Shown: positions 34,707 through 43,263 of the stretch, one piece after another
How positions within the stretch are numbered: position 1 is the first letter of the stretch
Layout of the letters: every line of letters starts with the position of its first letter
Origin: Flavobacteriaceae bacterium
GTDB taxonomy: Bacteria > Bacteroidota > Bacteroidia > Flavobacteriales > Flavobacteriaceae
Assembly: GCA_017856235.1 (NCBI GenBank)
Contig: JAFMFH010000002.1
Location: 1-64,000 of the forward strand
Reading direction: 5' to 3'
Length of the DNA: 64,000 nucleotides
Notes under the pieces: generated by a model
What the model was told of the DNA's origin: nothing
Database searches by the model: none
Seen by the model: the letters and a program-made list of their open reading frames with translations, nothing else
Made by a program: the position numbers and the translations under genes

Positions 34707-35672
34707 TTGCAAGATGAATTAAAACATATTTTAATCGAAGATTTTGAAATTCAATCAGGATTAAAAATCAAAAAGATTGAACTTACATATCAAATCTTTG
34801 GTATGCCTATTGGGAGTTCTCCAGTTATTCTTGTAAATCATGCTTTAACTGGAAACTCACTTGTTTCAGGAAATAATGGATGGTGGAGAGACATTGTAGG
34901 CGACGATAAACCTATAGACACTAAAAAATTCTCTGTAATATGTTTTAACATACCTGGTAACGGATTTAATGAAAAAAGTTTTGATTATTCTCTAAATATT
35001 AATTTGGGTGATGTAGCCTTATTATTTATAGAGGCATTAGAAAAATTAAAAATTCCTAAATTATTTGCAATAACTGGAGGTTCAATTGGAGGTTGTATTA
35101 CATGGGAAATGTTAGCTATAAAAAATGATATTGCTGATAAAATAATTCCTATTGCTTCAGATTGGAAGGCAAATGACTGGTTAATTGCAAATACTTTTCT
35201 TCAAAATAGAATTCTTGAAAATTCAAGAGATCCAGTTGCAGATGCAAGAATCCATGCAATGACTTTTTACAGAACACCAAGGTCTTTAAATGATAGATTT
35301 AAAAGAACAATAAATAATGATAAAGGTTTATATAATGTTGAATCCTGGCTTGATCACCATGGTGTAAAGTTACATCAAAGATTTAGTCTTAACTCATATA
35401 AATTTCTAAATAAATTATTAAGATCAACTGATATAACTAGGGATGGTGAAAGTTTCGAGATGAAAATTCAAAATGTAAAATCAGAAATGCATATAATATC
35501 GATTGATTCTGATATTTTCTTTCTTCCAGATGAAGATTATGATACTACAACTATTTTAAAGTCTAATAAAATTAAGGTAAATAATCACATTGTTAAATCA
35601 ATTCATGGACATGATGCCTTTTTAATAGAAACCTATCAAATTTCAAATATCTTTACAAAAATTTTAAAATAA
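34707..35672 (+). CDS. MetX-like homoserine O-acetyltransferase (alpha/beta hydrolase)
   Basis: A 321-residue alpha/beta-hydrolase that would acetylate homoserine to supply MetY. VNHALTGNS is the oxyanion segment. The nucleophile serine is in ITGGSIGGCITWEM (about residue 133). DSDIFFLPDED supplies the Asp and SIHGHDAFLIE the His. It is shorter than most MetX proteins (about 350-380), as the lid region is small. The start is TTG, 2 bp after the metY stop; no ATG lies near it. Clustering with metK and metY and the shared riboswitch support the call. Confidence 0.82.
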   Translation: MQDELKHILIEDFEIQSGLKIKKIELTYQIFGMPIGSSPVILVNHALTGNSLVSGNNGWWRDIVGDDKPIDTKKFSVICFNIPGNGFNEKSFDYSLNINLGDVALLFIEALEKLKIPKLFAITGGSIGGCITWEMLAIKNDIADKIIPIASDWKANDWLIANTFLQNRILENSRDPVADARIHAMTFYRTPRSLNDRFKRTINNDKGLYNVESWLDHHGVKLHQRFSLNSYKFLNKLLRSTDITRDGESFEMKIQNVKSEMHIISIDSDIFFLPDEDYDTTTILKSNKIKVNNHIVKSIHGHDAFLIETYQISNIFTKILK

Positions 35673-36100
35673 TGGCAATTTATTTAGATAGAGTTAATGA
35701 CAAATACCTATTTGAATTATCAAATGAAAATGGTTATAAAGTTCTTTTAGATAGAAAGCACTCAACAGATTATCAAGTTCAAGGTGCCAGTCCAATGGAA
35801 CTTTTACTTATGGGAGTTGCAGGTTGCAGTAGTATAGATATTATTTCTATTTTAGAAAAACAAAAGTTAGATCCTAAATCATACAAAATGGAGGTTGTGG
35901 GTGAAAGAGAATCTGAACCAGGAAGACCATTTAAAAGGATTCATGTAAAACTATTGATTGAAGGAGAAATTCCAGGTGATAAAATAATACGTGCAGCAAC
36001 ACTAAGTTTTGAGAAGTACTGTTCCGTTTCAAAAAATCTCGAGAAATCAACTTTGATAGAGCACTCAATTTATCTTAATGGAGAGCTTATTAAAAAATAG
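35672..36100 (+). CDS. OsmC family protein
   Basis: A 142-residue OsmC/Ohr-fold protein. The first redox Cys is in GASPMELLLMGVAGCSSIDI (about residue 50), and the second is in FEKYCSVSKNLEKS near residue 113, as in peroxide-reducing members. The short form with these positions fits the general OsmC group rather than Ohr. Its ATG overlaps the stop of the MetX-like gene by one base, so it ends the SAM-controlled operon. Its link to methionine synthesis may be oxidative protection of thiols (inference). Confidence 0.87.
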   Translation: MAIYLDRVNDKYLFELSNENGYKVLLDRKHSTDYQVQGASPMELLLMGVAGCSSIDIISILEKQKLDPKSYKMEVVGERESEPGRPFKRIHVKLLIEGEIPGDKIIRAATLSFEKYCSVSKNLEKSTLIEHSIYLNGELIKK

Positions 36101-36109
36101 TATAAAAAG

Positions 36110-36140
36110 TTTGATATTTTAAATACCTATTATACTTTTG
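36110..36140 (+). promoter_or_regulatory. Promoter of the Phe/Tyr operon leader
   Basis: TTTG (36110-36113), a 19-bp spacer and TACTTTTG (36133-36140), a full match to the Bacteroidota consensus. Transcription should start near 36146, next to the leader-peptide ATG at 36148. It lies just after the osmC stop, so the phe operon is separate from the met operon. Confidence 0.75.
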
Positions 36141-36147
36141 TTAAGTT

Positions 36148-36207
36148 ATGAAACAAAATTTTAATTTTTATTACTCATATTACTTCTCTTATCAGAAGAA
36201 GGGATAA
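36148..36207 (+). CDS. Phe/Tyr-rich attenuator leader peptide
   Basis: A 19-codon ORF encoding MKQNFNFYYSYYFSYQKKG, too short for normal gene calling. Eight of 19 residues are Phe (3) or Tyr (5), packed between positions 5 and 15. It starts 7 bp after a consensus -7 box, and a terminator hairpin follows 28 bp after its stop, right before pheA. This is the layout of ribosome-mediated attenuation: stalling at Phe or Tyr codons when charged tRNA is scarce would favour an antiterminator and let pheA-tyrA-DAHP synthase be transcribed. No SD-like sequence is seen, consistent with leaderless initiation. Confidence 0.78.
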   Translation: MKQNFNFYYSYYFSYQKKG

Positions 36208-36239
36208 TTATGTATAATTAAATTAAAATATAATAGTCC
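36183..36239 (+). promoter_or_regulatory. Candidate pause hairpin and antiterminator of the phe attenuator
   Basis: CTTCT (36183-36187, in the Tyr-Phe-Ser codons) pairs with AGAAG (36194-36198). GGGATAATTAT (36201-36211) can pair with ATAATAGTCC (36230-36239) with one wobble, one mismatch and one bulge, which would break the terminator's left arm (36235-36241). The stems are AT-rich and only moderately convincing by eye; energies were not computed. Confidence 0.45.
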
Positions 36240-36262
36240 TGTCAAATCAGGACTTTTTTTTT
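36235..36262 (+). terminator. Attenuator terminator hairpin before pheA
   Basis: A perfect 7-bp stem AGTCCTG / CAGGACT (36235-36241 with 36248-36254) with a 6-nt loop and nine Ts (36254-36262). It ends two bases before the pheA ATG at 36265, so it cannot serve the upstream osmC gene alone without also blocking pheA; it makes sense as an attenuator. Confidence 0.88.
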
Positions 36263-36264
36263 AT

Positions 36265-37074
36265 ATGAAAGTATCAATACAGGGAATTAAAGGTTCATTC
36301 CACCATATGGTGGCAAACGAGTATTTTAATTCTTTTGAATTACTAGAATGCTCAACCTTTGAAAATTTAGTTAAATCAATTGATAAAGAAGAATCTGACT
36401 TTGGTGTCATGGCAATTGAAAATTCAATTGCGGGATCAATACTTCCTAATTATGCCCTAATTGACGAGTATAATTTATGTATAACAGGAGAACATAATTT
36501 AAATATAAATCATAATTTAATGTGTCTAGCTGGTCAAAAAATTGATCAAATTCATGAAGTCCAATCACACCCAATGGCTTTACTTCAATGTTCCAAATTT
36601 TTTAATAATTATCCTCACATCAAATTGATTGAGAGTGAGGACACAGCTTTATTTGCAAAAAAAATCAAAGATGAAGAAATTAAAGGTGTTGGAGCCATTG
36701 CAAGTAAAGAAGCCTCTGAAATTTATAATTTAGAAATTCTAGAAGAATCAATCCAAACTATCAAAAACAACAAGACAAGATTTGTGATTCTTGAAAAAAA
36801 GAATACAAATATTGAATTTAATAAAGCTGCACTAAAGTTTATTCTTGATCATAAAAGAGGAAGTTTAGCATCAGTTTTAAATGTGATGAGTGATTGTAGT
36901 CTTAATCTTACTAAAATTCAATCTTTACCTGTAATACAGACCCCAGGTAAATATGCTTTTTTTGTTGACATTACTTTTAACTCAGTAGATAATTACAATA
37001 AAGCAAAAAAAATTATTGAAATAATGGCTCAAGAATTTAAAGTTTTAGGTGAATTTAAAATTAAAGAATTATGA
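36265..37074 (+). CDS. pheA: Prephenate dehydratase
   Basis: A 269-residue enzyme that converts prephenate to phenylpyruvate. The dehydratase domain (about residues 1-180) has IQGIKGSFHHMVA, FGVMAIENSIAGSI, VQSHPMALLQC and the catalytic NNKTRFVILEK (the TRF motif). A C-terminal ACT domain from about residue 190 (HKRGSLASVLNVMSD and KIQSLPV) is in the place that senses Phe, though GALV and ESRP are altered. No chorismate mutase domain is fused here; it is fused to the DAHP synthase below. Overlaps tyrA by 4 bp. Confidence 0.94.
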   Translation: MKVSIQGIKGSFHHMVANEYFNSFELLECSTFENLVKSIDKEESDFGVMAIENSIAGSILPNYALIDEYNLCITGEHNLNINHNLMCLAGQKIDQIHEVQSHPMALLQCSKFFNNYPHIKLIESEDTALFAKKIKDEEIKGVGAIASKEASEIYNLEILEESIQTIKNNKTRFVILEKKNTNIEFNKAALKFILDHKRGSLASVLNVMSDCSLNLTKIQSLPVIQTPGKYAFFVDITFNSVDNYNKAKKIIEIMAQEFKVLGEFKIKEL

Positions 37075-37919
37075 ACGTAGGAGTAATTGGCTTGGGATTA
37101 ATTGGAGGGTCTATAGCGTTAAAGATTAAGGAAATAGATATAAATACAGTAATCTATGGACTTGATAAAGATTTTGATTCAATGAGTTATGCATTAGGCA
37201 AAGGTATAATAGATAAAAAACTAGATATAAACTCAATTGATAACTTAAATTTCATTTTTATTGCAATACCTGTAGATGCTATCAAAAGTGAAATAGAGTC
37301 AATATTGAGTAAAATCTCAAATAATACTTTAGTTGTTGACTTAGGTTCAACAAAGCATGAGATATGTAAAAAAGTAGAAGACCATTCTAATAGAAAAAAT
37401 TTCCTTGCAGCACATCCAATAGCTGGTACGGAGTTTTCAGGCCCTTCAGCTGCAACTAAAGATCTTTTTGAAAATAAAGTTTTAATTCTTTGTGAAACAG
37501 AAAAAACTGATCAAGATTTATTATCGGATGCTCTAAAAATTTTTGATTCTATGAATATGAATATTATCAATATGGGTTCAATTGAACATGATAAGCATAT
37601 AGCTTATGTATCACATCTTTCACATGTTTCGTCTTTTATGTTAGGAAAGACAGTAATGAACAAGGAAGAAGATCAAGATTCCATTTATAATATGGCTGGA
37701 AGTGGATTTGAGTCAACTGTTAGGTTAGCAAAAAGCTCACCTGAAACATGGGCATCAATTTTTGTTGAAAATAAAAATAATATTGTTGAATCACTTAATG
37801 AGTATATATCTAATATCAATAACTTTAAAATTTTAATTGAAAAAGGTGATAAAGAAAAATTAAGTGCTGAAATGAAAAAAATAAATGGTATTAGAGAAAT
37901 ACTTAAAGAAATTAAATAA
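37071..37919 (+). CDS. tyrA: Prephenate dehydrogenase
   Basis: A 282-residue NAD(P)-dependent enzyme that turns prephenate into 4-hydroxyphenylpyruvate. The Rossmann motif VGVIGLGLIGGSIA starts the protein, DLGSTKHEI and AAHPIAGTEFSGP contain the catalytic His region, and HVSHLSHVSSFML near residue 183 is family-typical. Its ATGA overlap with pheA suggests coupled translation. Together with pheA it forms the branch point that the Phe/Tyr leader peptide would sense. Confidence 0.94.
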   Translation: MNVGVIGLGLIGGSIALKIKEIDINTVIYGLDKDFDSMSYALGKGIIDKKLDINSIDNLNFIFIAIPVDAIKSEIESILSKISNNTLVVDLGSTKHEICKKVEDHSNRKNFLAAHPIAGTEFSGPSAATKDLFENKVLILCETEKTDQDLLSDALKIFDSMNMNIINMGSIEHDKHIAYVSHLSHVSSFMLGKTVMNKEEDQDSIYNMAGSGFESTVRLAKSSPETWASIFVENKNNIVESLNEYISNINNFKILIEKGDKEKLSAEMKKINGIREILKEIK

Positions 37920-37925
37920 ATAAAT

Positions 37926-39008
37926 ATGGAAAATAAAAAGGAGTTTAGAAGTTGGTTAGACAATATGAACCTTGGCCACCCATTAGTTATAGCTGGACCT
38001 TGTAGTGCAGAAACTGAAGAGCAAGTTTTAAAAATTGCACATGAACTCAAAGATTCAGATGTATCAGCATATAGAGCAGGTATATGGAAACCAAGAACTA
38101 GACCTGGAATGTTTGAAGGTGTAGGTGCAATTGGTCTAAATTGGTTAGAAAAAGTTAAAAAGGAAACAGGTTTAATGATTGCAACAGAAGTTGCAAATTC
38201 AGTGCATGTAGATCTTGCACTTAAACATGATGTTGATATATTATGGATTGGAGCAAGGTCTACAGTATCTCCATTCATTGTTCAGGAAATTGCCGATGCG
38301 CTAAAAGGGACTGATAAAATTATACTAGTTAAAAACCCAGTTAATCCTGATTTATCTCTATGGTTAGGTGGGATTGAAAGAATATACTCCTCAGATATAA
38401 ACAAAATAGGTGTTATACATAGAGGATTCTCATCTTATGACAAATCTAAATATAGAAATAATCCAGAATGGCAAATTGCAGTTGAACTCCAAAATAATTT
38501 TCCTGATCTACCTCTAATATGTGATCCATCACATATTGCTGGAAAAAGAGACTTAATTTTTGATTTAAGTCAATCTGCACTAGATTTAAATTTTGATGGG
38601 TTAATGATTGAGACCCATTGTGACCCTGATAATGCTTGGAGTGATGCTGCTCAACAAGTAACTCCAAAAAGATTGATAGAAATAATGAAAGATTTGAAAA
38701 TTAGAGAAAAGACTTCAGAGGGAGAAGATTATTTAAAAAAACTTAAAAAACTTAGATCTCAAATTGATGTTGCAGATCAAAATTTATTATCAATATTAGG
38801 TAAGAGGATGAAAGTCGCAAAGGAAATAGGTAAACTAAAATCCGACAACAATGTTGCAATTTTACAAAATAAAAGATGGAACGAAATTCTTGGAAAAATG
38901 ATTTTAGATGGTGAGGAACATGGGTTAAGTGAAGAATTTATTTTAAAAATTTTTAAAGCAATTCATCAAGAATCAATTAATAATCAAAAGAAAATATTAA
39001 ATAAATAA
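37926..39008 (+). CDS. Bifunctional DAHP synthase / chorismate mutase
   Basis: A 360-residue fusion. The N-terminal DAHP synthase (about residues 1-255) is the KDO8P-synthase-like type, with IAGPCSAET, AGIWKPRTRPGMFEG, LWIGARSTVSPF, VIHRGFSSYDK, CDPSHIAGKRD and ETHCDPDNAWSDAAQQ. The C-terminal chorismate mutase (about 270-360) has LRSQIDVADQNLLSILGKRMKVAKEIGKLK, an AroQ helix. It carries out the first step of the shikimate pathway and the step leading to prephenate, so it feeds pheA and tyrA. The AroQ domain may give feedback control by prephenate. Confidence 0.93.
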   Translation: MENKKEFRSWLDNMNLGHPLVIAGPCSAETEEQVLKIAHELKDSDVSAYRAGIWKPRTRPGMFEGVGAIGLNWLEKVKKETGLMIATEVANSVHVDLALKHDVDILWIGARSTVSPFIVQEIADALKGTDKIILVKNPVNPDLSLWLGGIERIYSSDINKIGVIHRGFSSYDKSKYRNNPEWQIAVELQNNFPDLPLICDPSHIAGKRDLIFDLSQSALDLNFDGLMIETHCDPDNAWSDAAQQVTPKRLIEIMKDLKIREKTSEGEDYLKKLKKLRSQIDVADQNLLSILGKRMKVAKEIGKLKSDNNVAILQNKRWNEILGKMILDGEEHGLSEEFILKIFKAIHQESINNQKKILNK

Positions 39009-39015
39009 TCTAAAA

Positions 39016-40197
39016 ATGTTATCAGAAAAAATAAAGTCTTTGCCTATATCTCAGACGGTTGCAATGACAGCTAAAGCACATGATTTGAAAAACCAAGGAA
39101 TAGATGTTATAACTCTAAGTGCAGGTGAACCTGACTTCAATATTCCAGATTACATAAAAGAAGCAGCAGTTGAGGCTATTAACAATAATTATCATAAATA
39201 TTCTCCAGTTGATGGCTATCTTGACTTGAAAAAAGCAATTTGTAAAAAATTTAAAAGAGATAATAACTTAGATTATGATGTGGATCAAATAGTTGTTTCA
39301 ACAGGAGCAAAACAATCAATAGCAAATGTATGCATGTCATTAATAAATCAAGGAGATGAAGTATTAATCCCGACACCATACTGGGTAAGTTACAGTGCCA
39401 TGGTCGCTTTAGCTGAAGGAGTACCTGTATTTATCAATCCATATGAAAACTCAAATTATAAAATTACTGCTGAACAACTTGAGTCTGCAATAACAGATAA
39501 AACAAAAATGTTAATGCTTAACTCACCTAATAATCCAAGTGGATCAGTTTTTACTGAAAAAGAGTATCTTGAGTTTTCTAAAATCCTTGCAAAGTATCCA
39601 GATATAATTATAGTATCAGATGAAATTTATGAACATATAAACTATGGAGTAAAATCAGTAAGTTTTGCTAGCTTACCCGGAATGTTTGATAGAACAGTTA
39701 CTGTAAATGGTATTTCAAAAGCTTTTGCAATGACTGGTTGGAGAATAGGTTATTTGGGAGCACCTAAAGTAATTGCTAAAGCTTGTAATAAAATGCAAGG
39801 TCAGATAACAAGTGGAGCAAATTGTATTGCACAAAGAGCTACAATCAAAGCACTAGAAGAGTCGCCTGATAAAATTCAATACATGATTGATGAATTTAAG
39901 ATTAGAAGGGATTTTATTATAGATCGTGTTAAAAAAATCAATGGTTTTAAAATAGAACAACCTCCTATGGGGGCATTTTATATTTTTCCAGATATCTCAG
40001 AATTATTTGGTAAAACATTTAGGGGTGTAACTATCAATGATGCTAATGATTTATCAATGCTTATTCTTGAAAAAGCTCATGTTGCTACAGTTCCTGGAGA
40101 TGCTTTTGGATACCCAAACTGTATTAGAATTTCTTATTCAGCTTCAAGAGAACAAATTGAAGAAGCAATAAAAAGAATAAAAGACTTATTATCTTGA
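39016..40197 (+). CDS. Class I aminotransferase (aspartate / aromatic)
   Basis: A 393-residue fold-type I PLP enzyme. YSPVDGYLDLKKAI, STGAKQSIANV (PLP phosphate), NSPNNPSGSVF and SDEIYEHI (cofactor Asp) precede the Schiff-base lysine in VNGISKAFAMTGWRIGYLG (about residue 236). The subgroup resembles type Ib aspartate aminotransferases, some of which also transaminate prephenate or aromatic keto acids. Its place after DAHP synthase suggests it performs the last step to Phe and Tyr. A second aminotransferase lies at 56 kb. Confidence 0.9.
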   Translation: MLSEKIKSLPISQTVAMTAKAHDLKNQGIDVITLSAGEPDFNIPDYIKEAAVEAINNNYHKYSPVDGYLDLKKAICKKFKRDNNLDYDVDQIVVSTGAKQSIANVCMSLINQGDEVLIPTPYWVSYSAMVALAEGVPVFINPYENSNYKITAEQLESAITDKTKMLMLNSPNNPSGSVFTEKEYLEFSKILAKYPDIIIVSDEIYEHINYGVKSVSFASLPGMFDRTVTVNGISKAFAMTGWRIGYLGAPKVIAKACNKMQGQITSGANCIAQRATIKALEESPDKIQYMIDEFKIRRDFIIDRVKKINGFKIEQPPMGAFYIFPDISELFGKTFRGVTINDANDLSMLILEKAHVATVPGDAFGYPNCIRISYSASREQIEEAIKRIKDLLS

Positions 40198-40817
40198 CTG
40201 AAATAGATAAACATTTTCCAAAATTAACCCAAGCACAAAGAGAGAAGTACACTAAACTAGTTCACCTATATAGATACTGGAATTCAAAAGTAAATTTAAT
40301 TTCTAGAAAGGATATAGATAATCTGGAAATTAATCATATCCTTCATTCACTATCTATCGTAAAAATCATAAGCTTCAAAGATTCAACATCAATACTTGAT
40401 GTTGGAACTGGGGGAGGTTTGCCTGGCATACCTTTAGCAATTTTTTTTCCAAAAGTAAATTTTACATTAATAGACAGTATTGGAAAAAAAATACAAGTTG
40501 TAAAATCAATTTGTGATGAGCTATCAATTAATAATGTAGAGGCTATAAATGATAGAGTAGAAAATCATCTAGATCATTATGACTTCATATTATCAAGAGC
40601 TGTTACTAGAATGAATAAATTTTATGAAATAGTAAATAAAAATTTCAAGTTTAATTCATCAAATGAAATAAAAAATGGAATTATTTCATTGAAAGGTGGC
40701 AACCTAGATGATGAATTAAAAGATTTTAAAGAAAAAAATATTTATGATATAAATGATTATTTAAGTTATGAATTCTTTCAAACAAAAAAAATTGTGTATA
40801 TCCCTTTTCAGAAATAA
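40194..40817 (+). CDS. rsmG: 16S rRNA (guanine-N7)-methyltransferase RsmG (GidB)
   Basis: A 207-residue SAM-dependent enzyme that methylates G527 of 16S rRNA. The SAM motif is SILDVGTGGGLPGIPLAIFFP (about residues 65-85), followed by TLIDSIGKKIQVV and AINDRVE, as in GidB. SRAVTRMNKF and SLKGGNLDDEL complete the family picture. The start is TTG at 40194, with TTG and the previous stop TGA overlapping by two bases. It seems to be a passenger in the Phe/Tyr operon. Confidence 0.92.
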   Translation: MTEIDKHFPKLTQAQREKYTKLVHLYRYWNSKVNLISRKDIDNLEINHILHSLSIVKIISFKDSTSILDVGTGGGLPGIPLAIFFPKVNFTLIDSIGKKIQVVKSICDELSINNVEAINDRVENHLDHYDFILSRAVTRMNKFYEIVNKNFKFNSSNEIKNGIISLKGGNLDDELKDFKEKNIYDINDYLSYEFFQTKKIVYIPFQK

Positions 40818-41525
40818 ATGATGAATCAAAAAATAGTTTTAATATTATTTAGCCTAACATTTATTTATAGTTGTAAAGGATTAGGTGATAAATCAGAAAT
40901 TAAAAATGACAATTTTGAAGATTTAAAAGTTGAAATTAAAAAAGAAGAAATAATTGATAATCCAATAAATGATTTTAGGCTTACTGATGAAAATATTATT
41001 GAATTTTTATATAAGTATGAAATAAATAATAAAGAGAATAAAGTCAGAATATATACCGACTTTGGGCAGATTGAAATATTATTATATGATAATACGCCTT
41101 ACCATAGATCAAACTTCATTTTCTTAGTTAAGAAAAAATATTTTGAAGGAACTCAATTTTATAGAGTGATCAATAATTTTGTTATTCAAGCTGGCAATAG
41201 TGATAATATTTCTGTTTCCAACAAAAGAAAAAATATTGGCAAATATCTTCTTCCAAATGATTTCAATAAAGGACACTCTCACAAAAGAGGGGCTATAAGT
41301 ATGCCAAGTAGCTCTTTAGATAACCCATATAAAATGGCTTCACCTTTTGAATTTTTTATTGTCCAAAAAAAAGATGGAGCAAATCATTTAGATGGCAACT
41401 ATACAGTTTTTGGAGAAGTCATAAACGGAATGGAAATAGTTGATAAAATAGCATCTATTCCAACAGATGAAATTGACTGGCCTATAGATAATATTTATAT
41501 CAATAAAGTTGAGATAATTGATTAA
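40818..41525 (+). CDS. Peptidyl-prolyl isomerase (cyclophilin), lipoprotein
   Basis: A 235-residue lipoprotein with lipobox FIYSC (Cys17) and an acidic linker of about 55 residues, followed by a cyclophilin domain (about residues 75-233). The domain shows VRIYTDFGQIEILLYDNTPYHRSNFIFLVKKKYFEGTQFYRVI, FVIQAGNSD and ISMP, then FFIVQ and HLDGNYTVFGEVINGMEIVDKIA. It probably helps fold outer-membrane or surface proteins in the periplasm. It follows rsmG directly and is the last gene of the operon; its stop lies 3 bp from the pruA stop. Confidence 0.9.
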   Translation: MMNQKIVLILFSLTFIYSCKGLGDKSEIKNDNFEDLKVEIKKEEIIDNPINDFRLTDENIIEFLYKYEINNKENKVRIYTDFGQIEILLYDNTPYHRSNFIFLVKKKYFEGTQFYRVINNFVIQAGNSDNISVSNKRKNIGKYLLPNDFNKGHSHKRGAISMPSSSLDNPYKMASPFEFFIVQKKDGANHLDGNYTVFGEVINGMEIVDKIASIPTDEIDWPIDNIYINKVEIID

Positions 41526-41528
41526 AAA

Positions 41529-43154
41529 TTATCCCATAAATGGGTATTTGAAATCTTTTGGTGGAACAAAAACTTCTTTAATTAACCTGGGCGAAACCCA
41601 TCTTAATAAATTTAGATAGGACCCAGCCTTATCATTTGTACCTGAGCCCCTAGCTCCTCCAAATGGTTGCTGACCGACAACAGCTCCGGTACATTTATCA
41701 TTAATGTAAAAGTTACCTGCACAATTTTTAAGTTTGTCAACAGCTTCGCTAAGTATATATCTATCATCACAAAAAATAGCGCCTGTTAAAGCATATTCTG
41801 ATGTCTCATCAACTAGCTTTAATGTTTTAGCCCAATCTTTATCATCATATTCATATATAGTTACTAAAGGTCCAAAGAGTTCAGTTTCCATTGAGTAATA
41901 TTTTGCATTAGAAGTTTTGATAACAGTTGGCTCAATAAAGTATCCTTTTGACTTATCATATCCACCTCCTATTAGAATCTCAGCATCCTTATCTGACTTA
42001 ACTTTTTCAATAACACCTACAAGTTTATCAAATGAATTTTCATGAATCACAGCAGTCATAAAATTTTTAAAATCTTCTGGACTTCCCATTTTTATTTTTA
42101 AAATTTCAGACTTTAATTTTTTATAAAAATCTGTTGATATAGATTTTGGAACATATACTCTTGAAGCAGCAGAACATTTTTGTCCCTGAAACTCAAAAGC
42201 ACCTCTTATAACTGCAGTAACAAATTCATCAATATTAGCTGAGTTATGAGCTATTATAAAATCTTTACCCCCTGTTTCTCCAACAATTCTTGGATATGAA
42301 TTATAGTTCTCGATATTTGCTCCAATTTTTTTCCACAAACCTTTAAAAACTGATGTTGAGCCAGTAAAATGAATACCAGCAAAATGTTTAGATTTGAGAA
42401 TAGTATTTGTAATCATTTCAGGATCACCATAAACAGCATTTATTACTCCATCTGGTAAACCAGCTTCTCTAAAAACATCAATTACGACTTTGGCAGAATA
42501 AATTTGATGATCACTAGGTTTCCAGACAACAGTGTTACCCATCATTGCTGCACTAGCAGGAAGATTCCCTGAAATTGCAGTAAAATTAAATGGAGTAACA
42601 GCATATACAAATCCTTCAAGAGGTCTATATCCAAGCTGATTCCAAACACCAGGATCAGATTTTGGTTGCTGACTATAGATATGCTGCATACTATGTACAT
42701 TAAATTTTAAAAAATCTATAAGTTCACATGCTGCATCAATTTCTGCTTGAAAGATTGTTTTAGATTGAGCTAACATTGTAGCAGCATTAATTTTATCTCT
42801 ATATGGTCCAGCAACTAATTCGGCAGCCTTTAAAAAGATGGATGCTCTTTCTTCCCATCTCATATTAGACCAATTTTCTTTTGCATCTAAAGCAGATCTT
42901 ATCGCCAATTCAACATGTTTTTTTTCAGCTAAATAGTATTTTCCTAAAATATGTTTATGATCATGAGGAGGAGACATATTAGAAGTCTTTGAACTTTCAA
43001 TAAATTTTCCATTAATCCACATTTTGACATCAGTTTTTGAGTTTCTAAGTTTTTTATATTCTTTTAGAACAGACTCTTTTTCAGGACTATTGTTTCTATA
43101 TTCTTTTATTGGTTCATTGATTGGAGTTGGAATATTTATTATAGAGTTATTCAT
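41529..43154 (-). CDS. pruA: 1-pyrroline-5-carboxylate dehydrogenase
   Basis: A 541-residue aldehyde dehydrogenase that oxidises glutamate semialdehyde (from proline or ornithine) to glutamate. Family motifs include VYAVTPFNFTAISGNLPASAAMMGNTVVWKPSDH, IHFTGSTSVF, and the catalytic Glu in RIVGETGGKDFI. The nucleophile Cys is in FQGQKCSAASRVYVP (about residue 309). VVGQQPFGGARGSGTNDKAG near the end is specific to this subfamily. It stands alone; no putA-type proline dehydrogenase is nearby. Confidence 0.93.
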   Translation of the reverse strand: MNNSIINIPTPINEPIKEYRNNSPEKESVLKEYKKLRNSKTDVKMWINGKFIESSKTSNMSPPHDHKHILGKYYLAEKKHVELAIRSALDAKENWSNMRWEERASIFLKAAELVAGPYRDKINAATMLAQSKTIFQAEIDAACELIDFLKFNVHSMQHIYSQQPKSDPGVWNQLGYRPLEGFVYAVTPFNFTAISGNLPASAAMMGNTVVWKPSDHQIYSAKVVIDVFREAGLPDGVINAVYGDPEMITNTILKSKHFAGIHFTGSTSVFKGLWKKIGANIENYNSYPRIVGETGGKDFIIAHNSANIDEFVTAVIRGAFEFQGQKCSAASRVYVPKSISTDFYKKLKSEILKIKMGSPEDFKNFMTAVIHENSFDKLVGVIEKVKSDKDAEILIGGGYDKSKGYFIEPTVIKTSNAKYYSMETELFGPLVTIYEYDDKDWAKTLKLVDETSEYALTGAIFCDDRYILSEAVDKLKNCAGNFYINDKCTGAVVGQQPFGGARGSGTNDKAGSYLNLLRWVSPRLIKEVFVPPKDFKYPFMG

Positions 43155-43235
43155 AGCATAATTTTTGGTTATTAAAATTAGTTTAATTTGATAATAATTT
43201 GATTAAAATACTTTTTTTTCTTAGCCTGTTTATAG

Positions 43236-43243
43236 TAAATTTG
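43236..43243 (+). promoter_or_regulatory. -7 promoter box for the nqr operon
   Basis: TAAATTTG is an exact TAnnTTTG box ending 20 bp before the nqrA ATG. The -33 region is a T run (43212-43219) without a clear TTTG. Confidence 0.5.
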
Positions 43244-43263
43244 CACACGTAAATTATAAATTT

